From NCBI GenBank assembly GCA_934675685.1, contig CAKURL010000018.1, forward strand, positions 1-28,161: a DNA stretch of 28,161 nucleotides, given 5' to 3'. Under the pieces are notes generated by a model. That model was given only the letters and a program-made list of their open reading frames with translations, was not told the DNA's origin and made no database searches. The position numbers were made by a program, and so were the translations under genes. Every line of letters begins with the position of its first letter. Position 1 is the stretch's first letter. The DNA comes from an uncultured Candidatus Melainabacteria bacterium. GTDB taxonomy: Bacteria > Cyanobacteriota > Vampirovibrionia > Gastranaerophilales > Gastranaerophilaceae. Shown piece after piece: positions 13,648 to 22,326 of the stretch.

Positions 13648-16600
13648 ATGGAATTTCAAAAAGAAGAATTAAATGAAATATTAAATATTTTCCAACAAGA
13701 ATCCCAAGAAATCATTGCTTCTATGGATTCTAAATTGTTAATGTTGGAAAAAGAAAACAATGAAGAAATCGCAATCCAATTGTTCAGAGACGCGCATTCT
13801 TTAAAAGGCTCTGCTCGTATGCTTGGCTTTAATCATATTCAAGATATTGCGCACAAGATAGAAGATGTCATAAGCTTAATTAAAGAAGACAAATTAAAAA
13901 TCACAACAGAACTCACAGACACGATTTCAGAATGTTTAGAGCTTGTTTTGGTTTCGATAAACAAGACAGTAGAAACAAAAGAAGAATATATTAGCCCTCA
14001 AACCGACCAATTTTTAGAAAAACTAAAATTCACAACTCAAAATTGCGTTGCTCTAAAAGAACAAACTTCTTCAAAAACAGAATTAACAAAAGAAGATGAA
14101 GAATTAAAAAGAAAATTTGAAGGAATTGAAGATATTCTTTTGGATATTCTCTATACTTTGTCAAAAGCAAGGCAGACAAAGGATTTTAGAGAAATCTTAG
14201 ACATAGAAAAATCTCTCAATTTGTTTTTAGATTTAATTCAAAATTTATATTTTGATTTTACAAACGTTTTAAAACAAAAAATTTCTGAAATCCAAAAAGC
14301 TCTTGAAAAATTCAAAACTTCAAAAAACCAAGAACTGGATTTTTTGGAAATCAATGTTCTTGCTAATTCTTTGATTGAAGAAATCACAAAATACGCGGAC
14401 AAAAAAGATTTCAAAAGAAAAAACTATTATGAAATCGTGAATAATGCCTTAGATAAAGAAAACCATAAAGAAGAAAACAAAAAACAAGCGCGAGAAGTCG
14501 AAATCGTAGAAAACGACAAAATCGAAGATATCGAACAAAAATTGCCTCTTTTGGAGATGAACACAGAATTTTTTTCTGAAATCTTTGATTATTTAAACGA
14601 TTTAATTTACAAATCCACAAAAGCAAACTCCAAACAAGCTTTGATTAAAATCAAAGAAATTTTGACTATTTATAAATCAAAAAACAAAACCCTAGCACAC
14701 GACATCTTGCTTGGCATTTTAAAAACTCTAAACCACATCAAAAACAACGAAGAAGACGAACTAAAAGACTCAATCAAAAAGCTCAAAATCTTGCAAACTA
14801 TGATAAATTTCGAGCAAAAAGAGCACAAACCATTAATTCAAGAAGACGCAATCAAACACAATCAAATTTCTCAAAAAGAAATTTTAAATAGCATTACAAA
14901 TACAGAAATCAAAACCCTAAGGGTCGATTCCATTAAATTAGACAACTTAGTGGGGCAAATTGGAGAGTTAATTGTTTCAAAAATAAAAACAAATGAACAG
15001 CTTTCTCTTGCCAAAAAAATCAGCTCTGATTTAATCGAATGGCAAAAAAACTTTAACAAAATGAATTATTATATCAAATATTTTGATAAAAAATATTTGT
15101 CGAACTCGATATCAGGGGGAGAAACAGATAATTCTAAAATTGTTGCTTATAATAAGCAATTGTTGAGCTTGGGCGAAATGCACGGAGAAAAAATCCTTTC
15201 TTTGATAAAAGAAATGGGAGTTTTATTTAAACAACTTCAAGAAAGCGAAGCAAAATTAAACACAACAACAACAGAAATAGAAACCATGGTAAAAAACATG
15301 CGCGTTTTGCCTTTGTCCACTATTTTTCAGCTTTTCCCCAGAATGGTGCACAACATCGCAAGAGATAAAAACAAAAAAATCGACCTTGTAATAAACGGGG
15401 AAGACGTCTGCGCAGATAAAACCATCGTGGAAGAATTAAAAATCCCTATCATGCACATAATAAGAAATTCAATTGACCACGGGATTGAAGATATACAAAC
15501 AAGAAAGCAAATGGGCAAAAACCCAATAGGGAAAATCGAAATCAGCGCATATTACAAAGATTCTATGGTAGTGGTCGACGTCAAAGACGACGGGCGCGGC
15601 TTGGATATTGAAAAAATAAAGAAAAAAGCACTTGAAAAAAATTTGTTAACAAAAGAAGAAATCGAAGCGATAAACGACGAAGAATTAACAAACCTCATCT
15701 TCTACCCAGGGTTTTCCACGGAAGACTTCGTCACAGAGCTCTCTGGGCGCGGCTTGGGGCTTGATATCGTAAACAACAAAATAAACCAGCTCCAAGGCAG
15801 GATAGATGTCTATTCTCAATTGAACCAAGGAACAATCGTGCGTATTGCTATTCCTTCTGCGATTGCGACGAGAAAAGTGTTCATCGTGCAAGAACAAAAC
15901 CAGCTTTTTGCGATTGAAACTTCTGTTATTAAAACTATTTTAAGAATAAATTTTGATGAAATTTTTGAAAAAGATAAAAACAATTATTTCATCTATCAAG
16001 ATTGCGCTATTCCTATTTATACGCTTTCTCAAATTTTAAACTACAAAAAACCAATCGAAGAAACAAATAAATATACTTTAGCAATCATAGAAACAGATAA
16101 CATTATCTTTGGAATAATTATCCAAAAGTTGATTTCAGACCAAGATGTCGTTCACAAAAAGCTTTCTCCGCCATTATATAAAGTAAAACACATCTCTGGA
16201 ATTACGACCTTGGCTAATGGCGAAGCGTGTCTTATTTTAAACATTTCAGATATCATAAACACTATCACTTCAAAGAAATTGAAAACAAAATTATTAGCAA
16301 AAAATGAATTCCTCGAAGCCAAAAACAATCATAAATATAAAATCTTGATTGTCGATGACTCTAGGACAACAAGAATTTTACAAAAAAATATCTTATCAAA
16401 CCACGGCTACAGCGTCTCAAGCGCGATAGACCCAATTTCTGCTTTAGAAAAGCTCAAAAAAGACACTTATGATTTAGTCGTTTCAGACGTTCAAATGCCA
16501 AATATGAATGGCTTTGAGTTTGTCATGGAATTAAGAAAAATCCCAAAATACGAACATCTGCCCGTGATCATGGTGAGCAGCGAAAACCCAGAAAACCACA

Positions 16601-16701
16601 AAGACGACATTATAAAATCTCAAATTGTGAAATATATCCAAAAGAACTTGTTCAAGCAAGACGAATTGATTAAAACAATTGAAGAAATTTTAAACTATTA
16701 A
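13648..16701 (+). CDS. cheA: Hybrid chemotaxis histidine kinase CheA with C-terminal receiver
   Basis: This 1017-residue CheA reads, in order: an Hpt domain with phosphorylatable H50 (HSLKGSAR); a long helical region at about 110-415 with no clear CheY-binding P2 domain; a dimerisation domain from about 423 (RVDSIKLDNLVGQIGELI); an ATPase domain with N box RNSIDHGIE near 605, G1 box DDGRGLD near 648 and G2 box GRGLGLDIV near 702; a CheW-like domain at about 740-880; and a receiver at about 897-1017 with D903-D904 and phosphoacceptor D947 (SDVQMPN). The built-in receiver can act as a phosphate sink or output. The ribosome binding site is weak (CAGGCA), fitting coupling to the MCP gene. Its stop overlaps the convergent hypothetical gene by 4 bases. 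Confidence 0.95.
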   Translation: MEFQKEELNEILNIFQQESQEIIASMDSKLLMLEKENNEEIAIQLFRDAHSLKGSARMLGFNHIQDIAHKIEDVISLIKEDKLKITTELTDTISECLELVLVSINKTVETKEEYISPQTDQFLEKLKFTTQNCVALKEQTSSKTELTKEDEELKRKFEGIEDILLDILYTLSKARQTKDFREILDIEKSLNLFLDLIQNLYFDFTNVLKQKISEIQKALEKFKTSKNQELDFLEINVLANSLIEEITKYADKKDFKRKNYYEIVNNALDKENHKEENKKQAREVEIVENDKIEDIEQKLPLLEMNTEFFSEIFDYLNDLIYKSTKANSKQALIKIKEILTIYKSKNKTLAHDILLGILKTLNHIKNNEEDELKDSIKKLKILQTMINFEQKEHKPLIQEDAIKHNQISQKEILNSITNTEIKTLRVDSIKLDNLVGQIGELIVSKIKTNEQLSLAKKISSDLIEWQKNFNKMNYYIKYFDKKYLSNSISGGETDNSKIVAYNKQLLSLGEMHGEKILSLIKEMGVLFKQLQESEAKLNTTTTEIETMVKNMRVLPLSTIFQLFPRMVHNIARDKNKKIDLVINGEDVCADKTIVEELKIPIMHIIRNSIDHGIEDIQTRKQMGKNPIGKIEISAYYKDSMVVVDVKDDGRGLDIEKIKKKALEKNLLTKEEIEAINDEELTNLIFYPGFSTEDFVTELSGRGLGLDIVNNKINQLQGRIDVYSQLNQGTIVRIAIPSAIATRKVFIVQEQNQLFAIETSVIKTILRINFDEIFEKDKNNYFIYQDCAIPIYTLSQILNYKKPIEETNKYTLAIIETDNIIFGIIIQKLISDQDVVHKKLSPPLYKVKHISGITTLANGEACLILNISDIINTITSKKLKTKLLAKNEFLEAKNNHKYKILIVDDSRTTRILQKNILSNHGYSVSSAIDPISALEKLKKDTYDLVVSDVQMPNMNGFEFVMELRKIPKYEHLPVIMVSSENPENHKDDIIKSQIVKYIQKNLFKQDELIKTIEEILNY

Positions 16702-18116
16702 TCAACTTTATAAGGAGGAATTTCAAACAAATTTGGATATTCTTCTTCAAATTTTTCCATATCAGTCGAAAACGCTTCTAAATCAAAGCTTTTTTCTTCT
16801 TTGATTTCGCTTGTCTTTATTCCAAAAGCCAAATATATCCCTCTTATTAAGACATTAGCTAAAGAATCAGACCCTCTCATATATGGCACACTTTGAGCAA
16901 AAAGCCAATGAATTTGAGAAATTTTTGAATTTACAAAATCTAAATCAACTTCTTCGCCTGTTGCTTCGATTTCTTTTTTGTATTCAATAAGCTCATCATA
17001 TAATTTTGTCATATATTCTTTGCTTTTGTCTAAAGTAAGCGCGCTCGGGTGAAGCATTTCGCCATATTCAATCCCTTTTTGAATATCTTCAAAAGAACCA
17101 TATCCAAAAACACAAATTTTAGTCACAGGGGTGTCTTTATATTCTTCTTTGGGTTTTGAACTTCTTTTATTTTTATCATACATTTTAATAAATTTATGAG
17201 AATATTCGAAATATTTTTCGCCTGCTTCTGTAGAAAAACCTGTTTTTAAGATGTAATTTTTGCGCTCTAGCGCATAATCTCGAGCTAAATCTTCTCTATT
17301 GTAATCTGGAAAATAATTAGAATTAAATTCATAAGCTTCTTGGCTCAATTTTTCTAAAACCGTTTTAAAAGTTTCGTTGTTTTTCACCATTAAACCGACA
17401 AGCTCCGCTAAATCGCTCATGCCTTCGCCCCAAGCTTCGTCTTTTCCAAAGCCATTCATTCGAATAAAAAAGTCTTTTGCTTTAGGTTTTAAAGCTCTCA
17501 TTTTTTGAAGCTTATTTTTTTCTTCTTCGTCTTGAATTTGTTCTATGTCATATCCTGAAGAAGATAAATCTAAAACGGTTTTTGGGGATAATTCTTTTGA
17601 ATACATCGCAAAAATAAGCTTTTTTAAATCCAAAGGAGAAATTTTCTTTTCTATTGCATCTTGCAAAATGTGCTTTAGGGCATTATTGCTTTCTTCTCCT
17701 CTTCTATTCACCAAAAGCGCGATTTGGACAAAATCATAGCTTCTTGTTTTTTCGTCCTCTTCTTGAAGAGTTCTAATATTTCTTTTGAAAATCAAATTCC
17801 CGTCTTTGTCTTTTAATTCTGCCAAATGAGAAAAATTATCCAAATATTGTTTACTTAATTTTTTCTTTTCGCCATTCTTTGAAGTTATTCTTGCTCTTGT
17901 TTTTAAAAAATCCAAAACTTCTTCCGTGGACAAAAAATCCTCTGGATAAACTCGCCCCGTCATTGGCCTCATGGAATTTTGGAAAAATACAGAATAATTG
18001 CCGTCATTTATCGCATCAAAAGAATAGACATCTTTTTCTAAAGCTTTAAATGCGATTTTTGAAGGAACTTTTTTATAGTTATATATTGAGGTGTTGTTTA
18101 TGCTTCTTATTTGCAT
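16698..18116 (-). CDS. Hypothetical protein with an N-terminal '..FKAL' segment and a C-terminal RGS-type motif
   Basis: I do not recognise this 472-residue protein. The start at ATG 18116 has GGAG seven bases upstream; a TTG at 18128 would add only four residues. The N-terminus (MQIRSINNTSIYNYKK, then IAFKAL) resembles short N-terminal segments I have seen on many unknown proteins of Gastranaerophilales. The body is helical and charged, without a signal peptide or membrane segment. Near residues 395-425 a tryptophan-rich helix is followed by VPYMRGSDSLANVLIRG, a pattern reminiscent of conserved C-terminal blocks in some large secreted effector-like proteins; this is weak recall. It is convergent to cheA and lies downstream of the activase gene. 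Confidence 0.65.
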   Translation of the reverse strand: MQIRSINNTSIYNYKKVPSKIAFKALEKDVYSFDAINDGNYSVFFQNSMRPMTGRVYPEDFLSTEEVLDFLKTRARITSKNGEKKKLSKQYLDNFSHLAELKDKDGNLIFKRNIRTLQEEDEKTRSYDFVQIALLVNRRGEESNNALKHILQDAIEKKISPLDLKKLIFAMYSKELSPKTVLDLSSSGYDIEQIQDEEEKNKLQKMRALKPKAKDFFIRMNGFGKDEAWGEGMSDLAELVGLMVKNNETFKTVLEKLSQEAYEFNSNYFPDYNREDLARDYALERKNYILKTGFSTEAGEKYFEYSHKFIKMYDKNKRSSKPKEEYKDTPVTKICVFGYGSFEDIQKGIEYGEMLHPSALTLDKSKEYMTKLYDELIEYKKEIEATGEEVDLDFVNSKISQIHWLFAQSVPYMRGSDSLANVLIRGIYLAFGIKTSEIKEEKSFDLEAFSTDMEKFEEEYPNLFEIPPYKVD

Positions 18117-18169
18117 TTTCTTCTCCAACTAATAAAATCTTGAAAAAGAAATTTTTTGCCTTATTTTTA

Positions 18170-18835
18170 TTATTTTCCTTCTAAATCCATAATATTTAAA
18201 CCATCAACCAAAACAAACCTGCCCAAAGGAAGGACTTCGCAATATTCTTCCAAGCTTTGAATAAAACATTTTGACTCGCAGAACCCACCTGAAACGCAGA
18301 TTTTATCGGGCCTTTTTGTAAAAACATAAGCATTATAAGCAATCCCATGGATAAATTTTGAAATAGCTTCGCTCGCATCTAGCCCTTTTGCGACGTCGTC
18401 CATAATTCGCTCTAGCCCGAAAATTCCGCAAGTTACGCAATATTTTTCTTTCGTGAATTTTAAATCTTCGTTTTTAACATCATAAAATTTCAAAAGCATT
18501 TCGATAGTGGCGCCTGTAGCAGAAGCGCAAGAACAATTCCAATCCATGTCTTTAAATTTTCCATCTTTAAATTGGACATATTTAATGTCTCTTGAGCCTA
18601 AGTCTAAAGCCACAAAATCGTCTTCTAAATATTTTTTTGCGCCATAAGAAAGCGCCACCACTTCGTTTTCATATATTCCTTTTGTCTTTTGAAGGCTATG
18701 GCCTGTGGATTTATTATATTTTAAATTTTGCTTTCTAAAGTCTAGGGTTCTTATGACTTCATATTTCTTTTTTTCATTTTCAATTGTTAAAATTTTAGTC
18801 CAAGTCGTCCCTGAATCAATATATCTTTTTTCCAT
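18170..18835 (-). CDS. BadF/BadG/HgdC-type ATPase (2-hydroxyacyl-CoA dehydratase activase family)
   Basis: This actin-fold ATPase family couples ATP hydrolysis to one-electron transfer, classically activating 2-hydroxyacyl-CoA dehydratases or benzoyl-CoA reductase in anaerobes. Visible motifs are the phosphate loop DSGTTWTK (7-14), ALDLGSRDIK (76-85), CASATGATIE (103-112), a second cysteine region CVTCGIF (133-139), and the adenosine motif VSGGFCESK near 180. C103 and C136 fit the two cysteines that share one [4Fe-4S] cluster across a dimer. At 221 residues it is shorter than the usual roughly 260. The motifs deviate (SRD for GQD, SATGA for AGTGR). It starts 6 bases after the RseP gene. No dehydratase subunit is in the window, so the partner is unknown. 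Confidence 0.82.
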   Translation of the reverse strand: MEKRYIDSGTTWTKILTIENEKKKYEVIRTLDFRKQNLKYNKSTGHSLQKTKGIYENEVVALSYGAKKYLEDDFVALDLGSRDIKYVQFKDGKFKDMDWNCSCASATGATIEMLLKFYDVKNEDLKFTKEKYCVTCGIFGLERIMDDVAKGLDASEAISKFIHGIAYNAYVFTKRPDKICVSGGFCESKCFIQSLEEYCEVLPLGRFVLVDGLNIMDLEGK

Positions 18836-18841
18836 AATTCG

Positions 18842-20245
18842 CTAAAATTTCTTCGTCACAAGAGCTAAAATGTCGTTATAGCAAATGCTAATCATTAAAA
18901 CTATCAACAAGAAAAAGAAAAAGTTCGTGATTTTTTCGCTAAATTCGCGGCTTGGCTTTTTGCCTGTTAATTTTTCAATAATCAAAAACATAACATGCCC
19001 GCCATCTAGCGCAGGAATTGGCAAAATATTCATAATTGCAAGGTTTATGCTAATCATAGCGGTAAGCAAAATGCCATCTAAAAATCCTTTAGAAGCGATG
19101 ATGTCGCCCCCGACTTTGACCACTGCGATGACGCCATGCATATCAGAAGCAGAAACTTTTCCTATTATCAACTGCCACAAGCTGAATAACATTGTTTTTG
19201 TGGTTGTATAAATATAGTCAAAAGACTTTTGAATTGCTTCTTTTGGAGTGTTGATTTTCGTATAAACATCTTCGACTTTTAAAAGAATTCCTAAAACCCC
19301 ATTTTTCCCGATTTGAATATTTTCAAATGTGATTTCTTTATCTCCCCTTAAAACCGTCATTGCCATGGGTTTATATGAATCAGACAATGCTTTTGCAAAA
19401 TTAAGCAAAGTCAACTCTTCTTCCACTTTATATTCTTTTTTGTTTTCAATTTTGTCTCTTAAAGAAATCTCTTCTTGGGTTAATTTTTCGCCTTCAGGTT
19501 TATATTTTTCTAAGCCTTTTAAGACATTTTCATTTATTTTTAAAGGCTCTTCAGGCTTTAAGGAGAAAAGAACAACATTTTTCCCGATTTCAATTAAAGC
19601 ATTTTCATCTTTTATTTCAGGGTTTAATTTCTTTAATTTTTCCAAATTCTTTTCATAAGTTTCTTTTTCAACATAGCCATCAAACATTCTTGAATTTTTA
19701 GCATAAAAAGAAAGTTGATATAAGCCATTGATTTTTTGATTGTTGATTTTTATAATTCTATCATTTTTTTGAAGTTCAAAATTATTTATGTTTGAAGAAA
19801 CTTTTGAAGAAAAACTGTCAAAATAAACATTTTGAAAGCTAGATGGGAGCTTGTGGTAATACATCGCGCAAAAGAAAACTAAAACCACAGCAAAAATGAC
19901 ATTCATCAAAACCCCAGCCGAAACAATAAAAAGCTTTTGCCCGATTGTTTTATTTTCATATAATTCAGGAGAATCAGGAGGGAGGATTTCGTTGTCGTTT
20001 AAGTCTTTTTTGTCTTCTTCGTTTGTGATTGCATCATCTGGAAAAGAAACATATCCGCCAAACAAAAAAGCATGTAAATAAAAATCTGTATTTTTCCAAC
20101 GAAACATTCGCCAGCTAGGGCCAAAAGGCATGCCTATTCCAAACCTCGTCACGCGCACGCCGCAAAGCCTTGCTGCCAAAAAATGTCCGGCTTCATGCAC
20201 TAAAACAAGCAAGCTTATCAATAAAATCATTATTATTTGGTTCAT
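18842..20245 (-). CDS. rseP: RseP-type site-2 membrane metalloprotease
   Basis: This zinc protease cleaves membrane-embedded substrates such as anti-sigma factors or leftover signal peptides. It has the HEAGH zinc motif near residues 18-22 inside the first membrane helix, a GG-YV-F segment at about 63-69, a PDZ-like domain at about 155-190 (NDRIIKINNQKINGL), and the NILPIPALDGGH motif near 413-424 giving the third zinc ligand. There are four hydrophobic segments. The 467-residue length is slightly above normal because of a Lys/Glu-rich stretch at about 190-290 around the PDZ region. AGAGGA precedes the ATG. It follows the acidic coiled-coil gene by 9 bases. Confidence 0.93.
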   Translation of the reverse strand: MNQIIMILLISLLVLVHEAGHFLAARLCGVRVTRFGIGMPFGPSWRMFRWKNTDFYLHAFLFGGYVSFPDDAITNEEDKKDLNDNEILPPDSPELYENKTIGQKLFIVSAGVLMNVIFAVVLVFFCAMYYHKLPSSFQNVYFDSFSSKVSSNINNFELQKNDRIIKINNQKINGLYQLSFYAKNSRMFDGYVEKETYEKNLEKLKKLNPEIKDENALIEIGKNVVLFSLKPEEPLKINENVLKGLEKYKPEGEKLTQEEISLRDKIENKKEYKVEEELTLLNFAKALSDSYKPMAMTVLRGDKEITFENIQIGKNGVLGILLKVEDVYTKINTPKEAIQKSFDYIYTTTKTMLFSLWQLIIGKVSASDMHGVIAVVKVGGDIIASKGFLDGILLTAMISINLAIMNILPIPALDGGHVMFLIIEKLTGKKPSREFSEKITNFFFFLLIVLMISICYNDILALVTKKF

Positions 20246-20254
20246 TATTTTCCT

Positions 20255-21274
20255 CTAACTCTTCGGGGGTACTTTTTTATAAAGCCCAAAAACGCTCGGC
20301 TTATATGAATTTAAATTTTTATTTGATTCTGCAAGCAAAAGTCTCAATTTCTTGTTTTGTTCTTCTAATTCTTTTGCTCTTTTTTCTAACTTTTTGTTTT
20401 CTTCTTCGACACTTGCCAATTTAACAGAAGCTTTTGCGTCTTGAGAACAAATGTCATTTACATATTTTGCGATTTTTTTAGCCATGGTTTTAGCTACCAT
20501 GTTAATTGTTCTTGCTGAAACATCTAATTTGAATTCATTTTGAGAAGGAGCAGATAAATCCACATTTTTCTTTCTCATTTCAGATATAACATATTCTTTG
20601 AATTTTTCTTGCGCTTCTAAGGATTCAGACAAAAGACTAATATCGTCAAAGTCTCCATTTTCTTGGCTTTCTTCTCCTTGTTTTTGGGGTTCTTCTGCTT
20701 TATATTCTTGCCCCGCAGAAATCATAGCACCTTCTAAAATCCCCATTTTCTTTTCTTTTTTAGGAGGAGTTTCTTCTTGCATAGAATCTAGGCTAATATT
20801 TGGAATTTCGTTTATTTCCAATAAATCGTCGTTTGGAATAGGAATATCAGGAATTTTGTTTATCAAAGGTGTGCCATCAGATAAAGAAATGTTGCTTAAA
20901 ATATCTTTTGTTTCTTTGTCTACTTTTGGCTTTGCTTCTTGATTTATATTTGGTTCAGGAAGAAAGGTTGGCGCAGAAATAGAATCAAAATCAAGTGTTT
21001 CTTTTTCTTCTTCCACTTCTTTTGCGCTTTCGTGCGTCGGGATTAAAATATCTTTTGCGGCTTCTTGTTCTTCTTTTATTTCTTGATTAAAAAGATTATT
21101 CAAGACCAAATCGAGCGTATTTTTGTCGTAAAATTCGCTTCCTTGTTCGTCTTCAAAAATTGCTTCTACTTTCCATTTTTTTAAAAAAGTATCAAGGGTA
21201 TAGGAATCTATAAAATACCCCTTTTGCGCAAGATTTTGCAGAATTTCGCCTTTTGTAAAAACATCTGATGCCAT
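20255..21274 (-). CDS. Acidic protein with an N-terminal helical domain and C-terminal coiled coil
   Basis: I do not recognise a named family. The start at ATG 21274 (MASDVFTKGEILQ) is chosen because a promoter box lies between it and the longer upstream frame; the product is 339 residues. Residues 1-75 have a compact helix-turn-helix-like pattern (TKGEILQNLAQKGYFID, then DTFLKKW and SEFYDKNTLDLVL), slightly reminiscent of MerR or excisionase domains. Residues 80-225 are Glu/Pro/Asn-rich and probably disordered. Residues about 230-290 are helical, and 290-325 form a clear coiled coil (Lys/Glu with leucine heptads). It could be a cytoskeletal or regulatory adaptor. It precedes rseP by 9 bases. 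Confidence 0.65.
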   Translation of the reverse strand: MASDVFTKGEILQNLAQKGYFIDSYTLDTFLKKWKVEAIFEDEQGSEFYDKNTLDLVLNNLFNQEIKEEQEAAKDILIPTHESAKEVEEEKETLDFDSISAPTFLPEPNINQEAKPKVDKETKDILSNISLSDGTPLINKIPDIPIPNDDLLEINEIPNISLDSMQEETPPKKEKKMGILEGAMISAGQEYKAEEPQKQGEESQENGDFDDISLLSESLEAQEKFKEYVISEMRKKNVDLSAPSQNEFKLDVSARTINMVAKTMAKKIAKYVNDICSQDAKASVKLASVEEENKKLEKRAKELEEQNKKLRLLLAESNKNLNSYKPSVFGLYKKVPPKS

Positions 21275-21280
21275 AGACAT

Positions 21281-21309
21281 ATTATACAAAAAAACTCTGC
21301 TAATAACAA
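21281..21309 (-). promoter_or_regulatory. Promoter of the coiled-coil/rseP unit, predicted leaderless
   Basis: TTGTTA (21309-21304), 17 bases, perfect TATAAT (21286-21281). Six bases follow, and the predicted first transcribed base is the A of the ATG at 21274. The longer frame from 21331 would start inside or before this promoter. Confidence 0.65.
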
Positions 21310-21331
21310 TAGAATTAAGGATTTGAAACAA

Positions 21332-21910
21332 TTATTTTGTTAAATCAAACATTGCATTCAAAACTTTTTCAACATACATTTTGTCTTTGGAAGAAAAAGC
21401 CAAAGCTTTATTTTGAAATTGCTTTTCAATTGCTGCAATTTTTTTATTTATTTCGTTTCTTGAAATATAATCGCATTTAGACAAAATATTCAAACAAGGA
21501 ATATTATTGAATTTCAACCATTCTTGCATTAAAATATCGTTTTTTTGAATATCATGACGAGCGTCTATAAATTGGATAGTGGAGACTATTTTTCTTTTTA
21601 AAAGATATTCTTCTAAGTTTTTTTGCCAGCTTTCTTGCTCTTTTTTGGAGACTTTTGCATACCCATACCCCGGTAAATCCGCCAAGACAAGACTTCCTTT
21701 GTCAAAATTTAATTCAAAAAGATTGATTAGCCTAGTTTTTCCTGGGGTGTTTGAAGTTTTTGCTAATTTTGATTGATTTGTGATTGTATTTATAAATGTC
21801 GATTTTCCGACGTTTGAGCGCCCTAAAAGAGCAAATTCAGGCAAAACTATTTCTGGGCAAAGCTTTAAATTTGGGGAACTTGTTAAAAATTTTGCATTTT
21901 TTATTTTCAC
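21332..21910 (-). CDS. engB: Ribosome biogenesis GTPase EngB (YsxC/YihA)
   Basis: EngB is a small TRAFAC GTPase needed for assembly of the large ribosomal subunit. The 192-residue protein has all G motifs: G1 GRSNVGKS (31-38), switch I with the family's TPGKTRLIN, G3 DLPGYG near 78-83, G4 as SKCD near 145 (Ser in place of the common Thr), and G5 near FSSK. The start is a GTG at 21910 that overlaps the TGA of the upstream gene (GTGA) and has GAAGGGG in front. It ends just before the separate promoter of the coiled-coil gene. Confidence 0.95.
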   Translation of the reverse strand: MKIKNAKFLTSSPNLKLCPEIVLPEFALLGRSNVGKSTFINTITNQSKLAKTSNTPGKTRLINLFELNFDKGSLVLADLPGYGYAKVSKKEQESWQKNLEEYLLKRKIVSTIQFIDARHDIQKNDILMQEWLKFNNIPCLNILSKCDYISRNEINKKIAAIEKQFQNKALAFSSKDKMYVEKVLNAMFDLTK

Positions 21911-22245
21911 GCTTTTACCCCTTCTTTTTCTTTTAATTCTTTATTTTCTTCCACATCTTCTAATTTATCAATGATTTCTAGAGAATGTTCTATTAATTCT
22001 TTTTGTGTTTTTGCTTTTTTGAGCATTTTTTTCTTATAAATCACAGAGCTTAAAAGATTATATGCAGATTCAGAATTAATACAGTTAATTCTTACAGTAT
22101 TGTCGTCGAGTTCAACATCAATCGATTTTCGCGTAATAAAATCAGACCTATAGCCCGTAATTTGAATAATTCTTTTCTTCAAAATAGAAAGCGGCAAGGC
22201 AAGAAACTCTTCAAAGGAATCTAAGATTTTATTTTTGCTTTTCAT
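21907..22245 (-). CDS. Hypothetical 112-residue protein upstream of engB
   Basis: This is a small, charged, predicted mixed alpha/beta protein with no signal peptide or membrane helix. A central strand-like block (ITRKSIDVELDDNTVRINC, residues 37-55) is followed by a helical Lys/Glu-rich tail. I know no family. It is coupled to engB by a 4-base overlap, so a role near ribosome assembly is possible but is pure guilt by association. A TATAAT box 7 bases before its ATG suggests a leaderless mRNA. Confidence 0.65.
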   Translation of the reverse strand: MKSKNKILDSFEEFLALPLSILKKRIIQITGYRSDFITRKSIDVELDDNTVRINCINSESAYNLLSSVIYKKKMLKKAKTQKELIEHSLEIIDKLEDVEENKELKEKEGVKA

Positions 22246-22252
22246 TATCTAA

Positions 22253-22281
22253 ATTATATCAAATTTTATTTTTTTTGTATA
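22253..22281 (-). promoter_or_regulatory. Promoter of the hypothetical-engB unit, predicted leaderless
   Basis: TATACA (22281-22276), 17 bases, perfect TATAAT (22258-22253), then 7 bases to the ATG at 22245. Its upstream hexamer overlaps the TATAAT of the divergent speE promoter. Confidence 0.58.
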
Positions 22282-22283
22282 AT
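22254..22283 (+). promoter_or_regulatory. Promoter of speE-aroA
   Basis: A perfect TATAAT (22278-22283) with a weak upstream TTATAT (22254-22259, 18 bases). The predicted leader is about 37 bases and contains GGAG before the ATG at 22327. Confidence 0.5.
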
Positions 22284-22326
22284 AAAATTACTTAAAATAC
22301 TAAAAATAGTTAAATTGGAGAAAAAA

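Noticed and set aside
18885..19211. 108-codon plus-strand open frame opposite rseP
   Set aside because: The complementary strand encodes conserved RseP motifs; the frame is an antisense shadow.
20598..20942. 114-codon plus-strand open frame opposite the acidic coiled-coil gene
   Set aside because: It is a shadow of the Glu/Pro-rich minus-strand gene; no ribosome site and no domain pattern.
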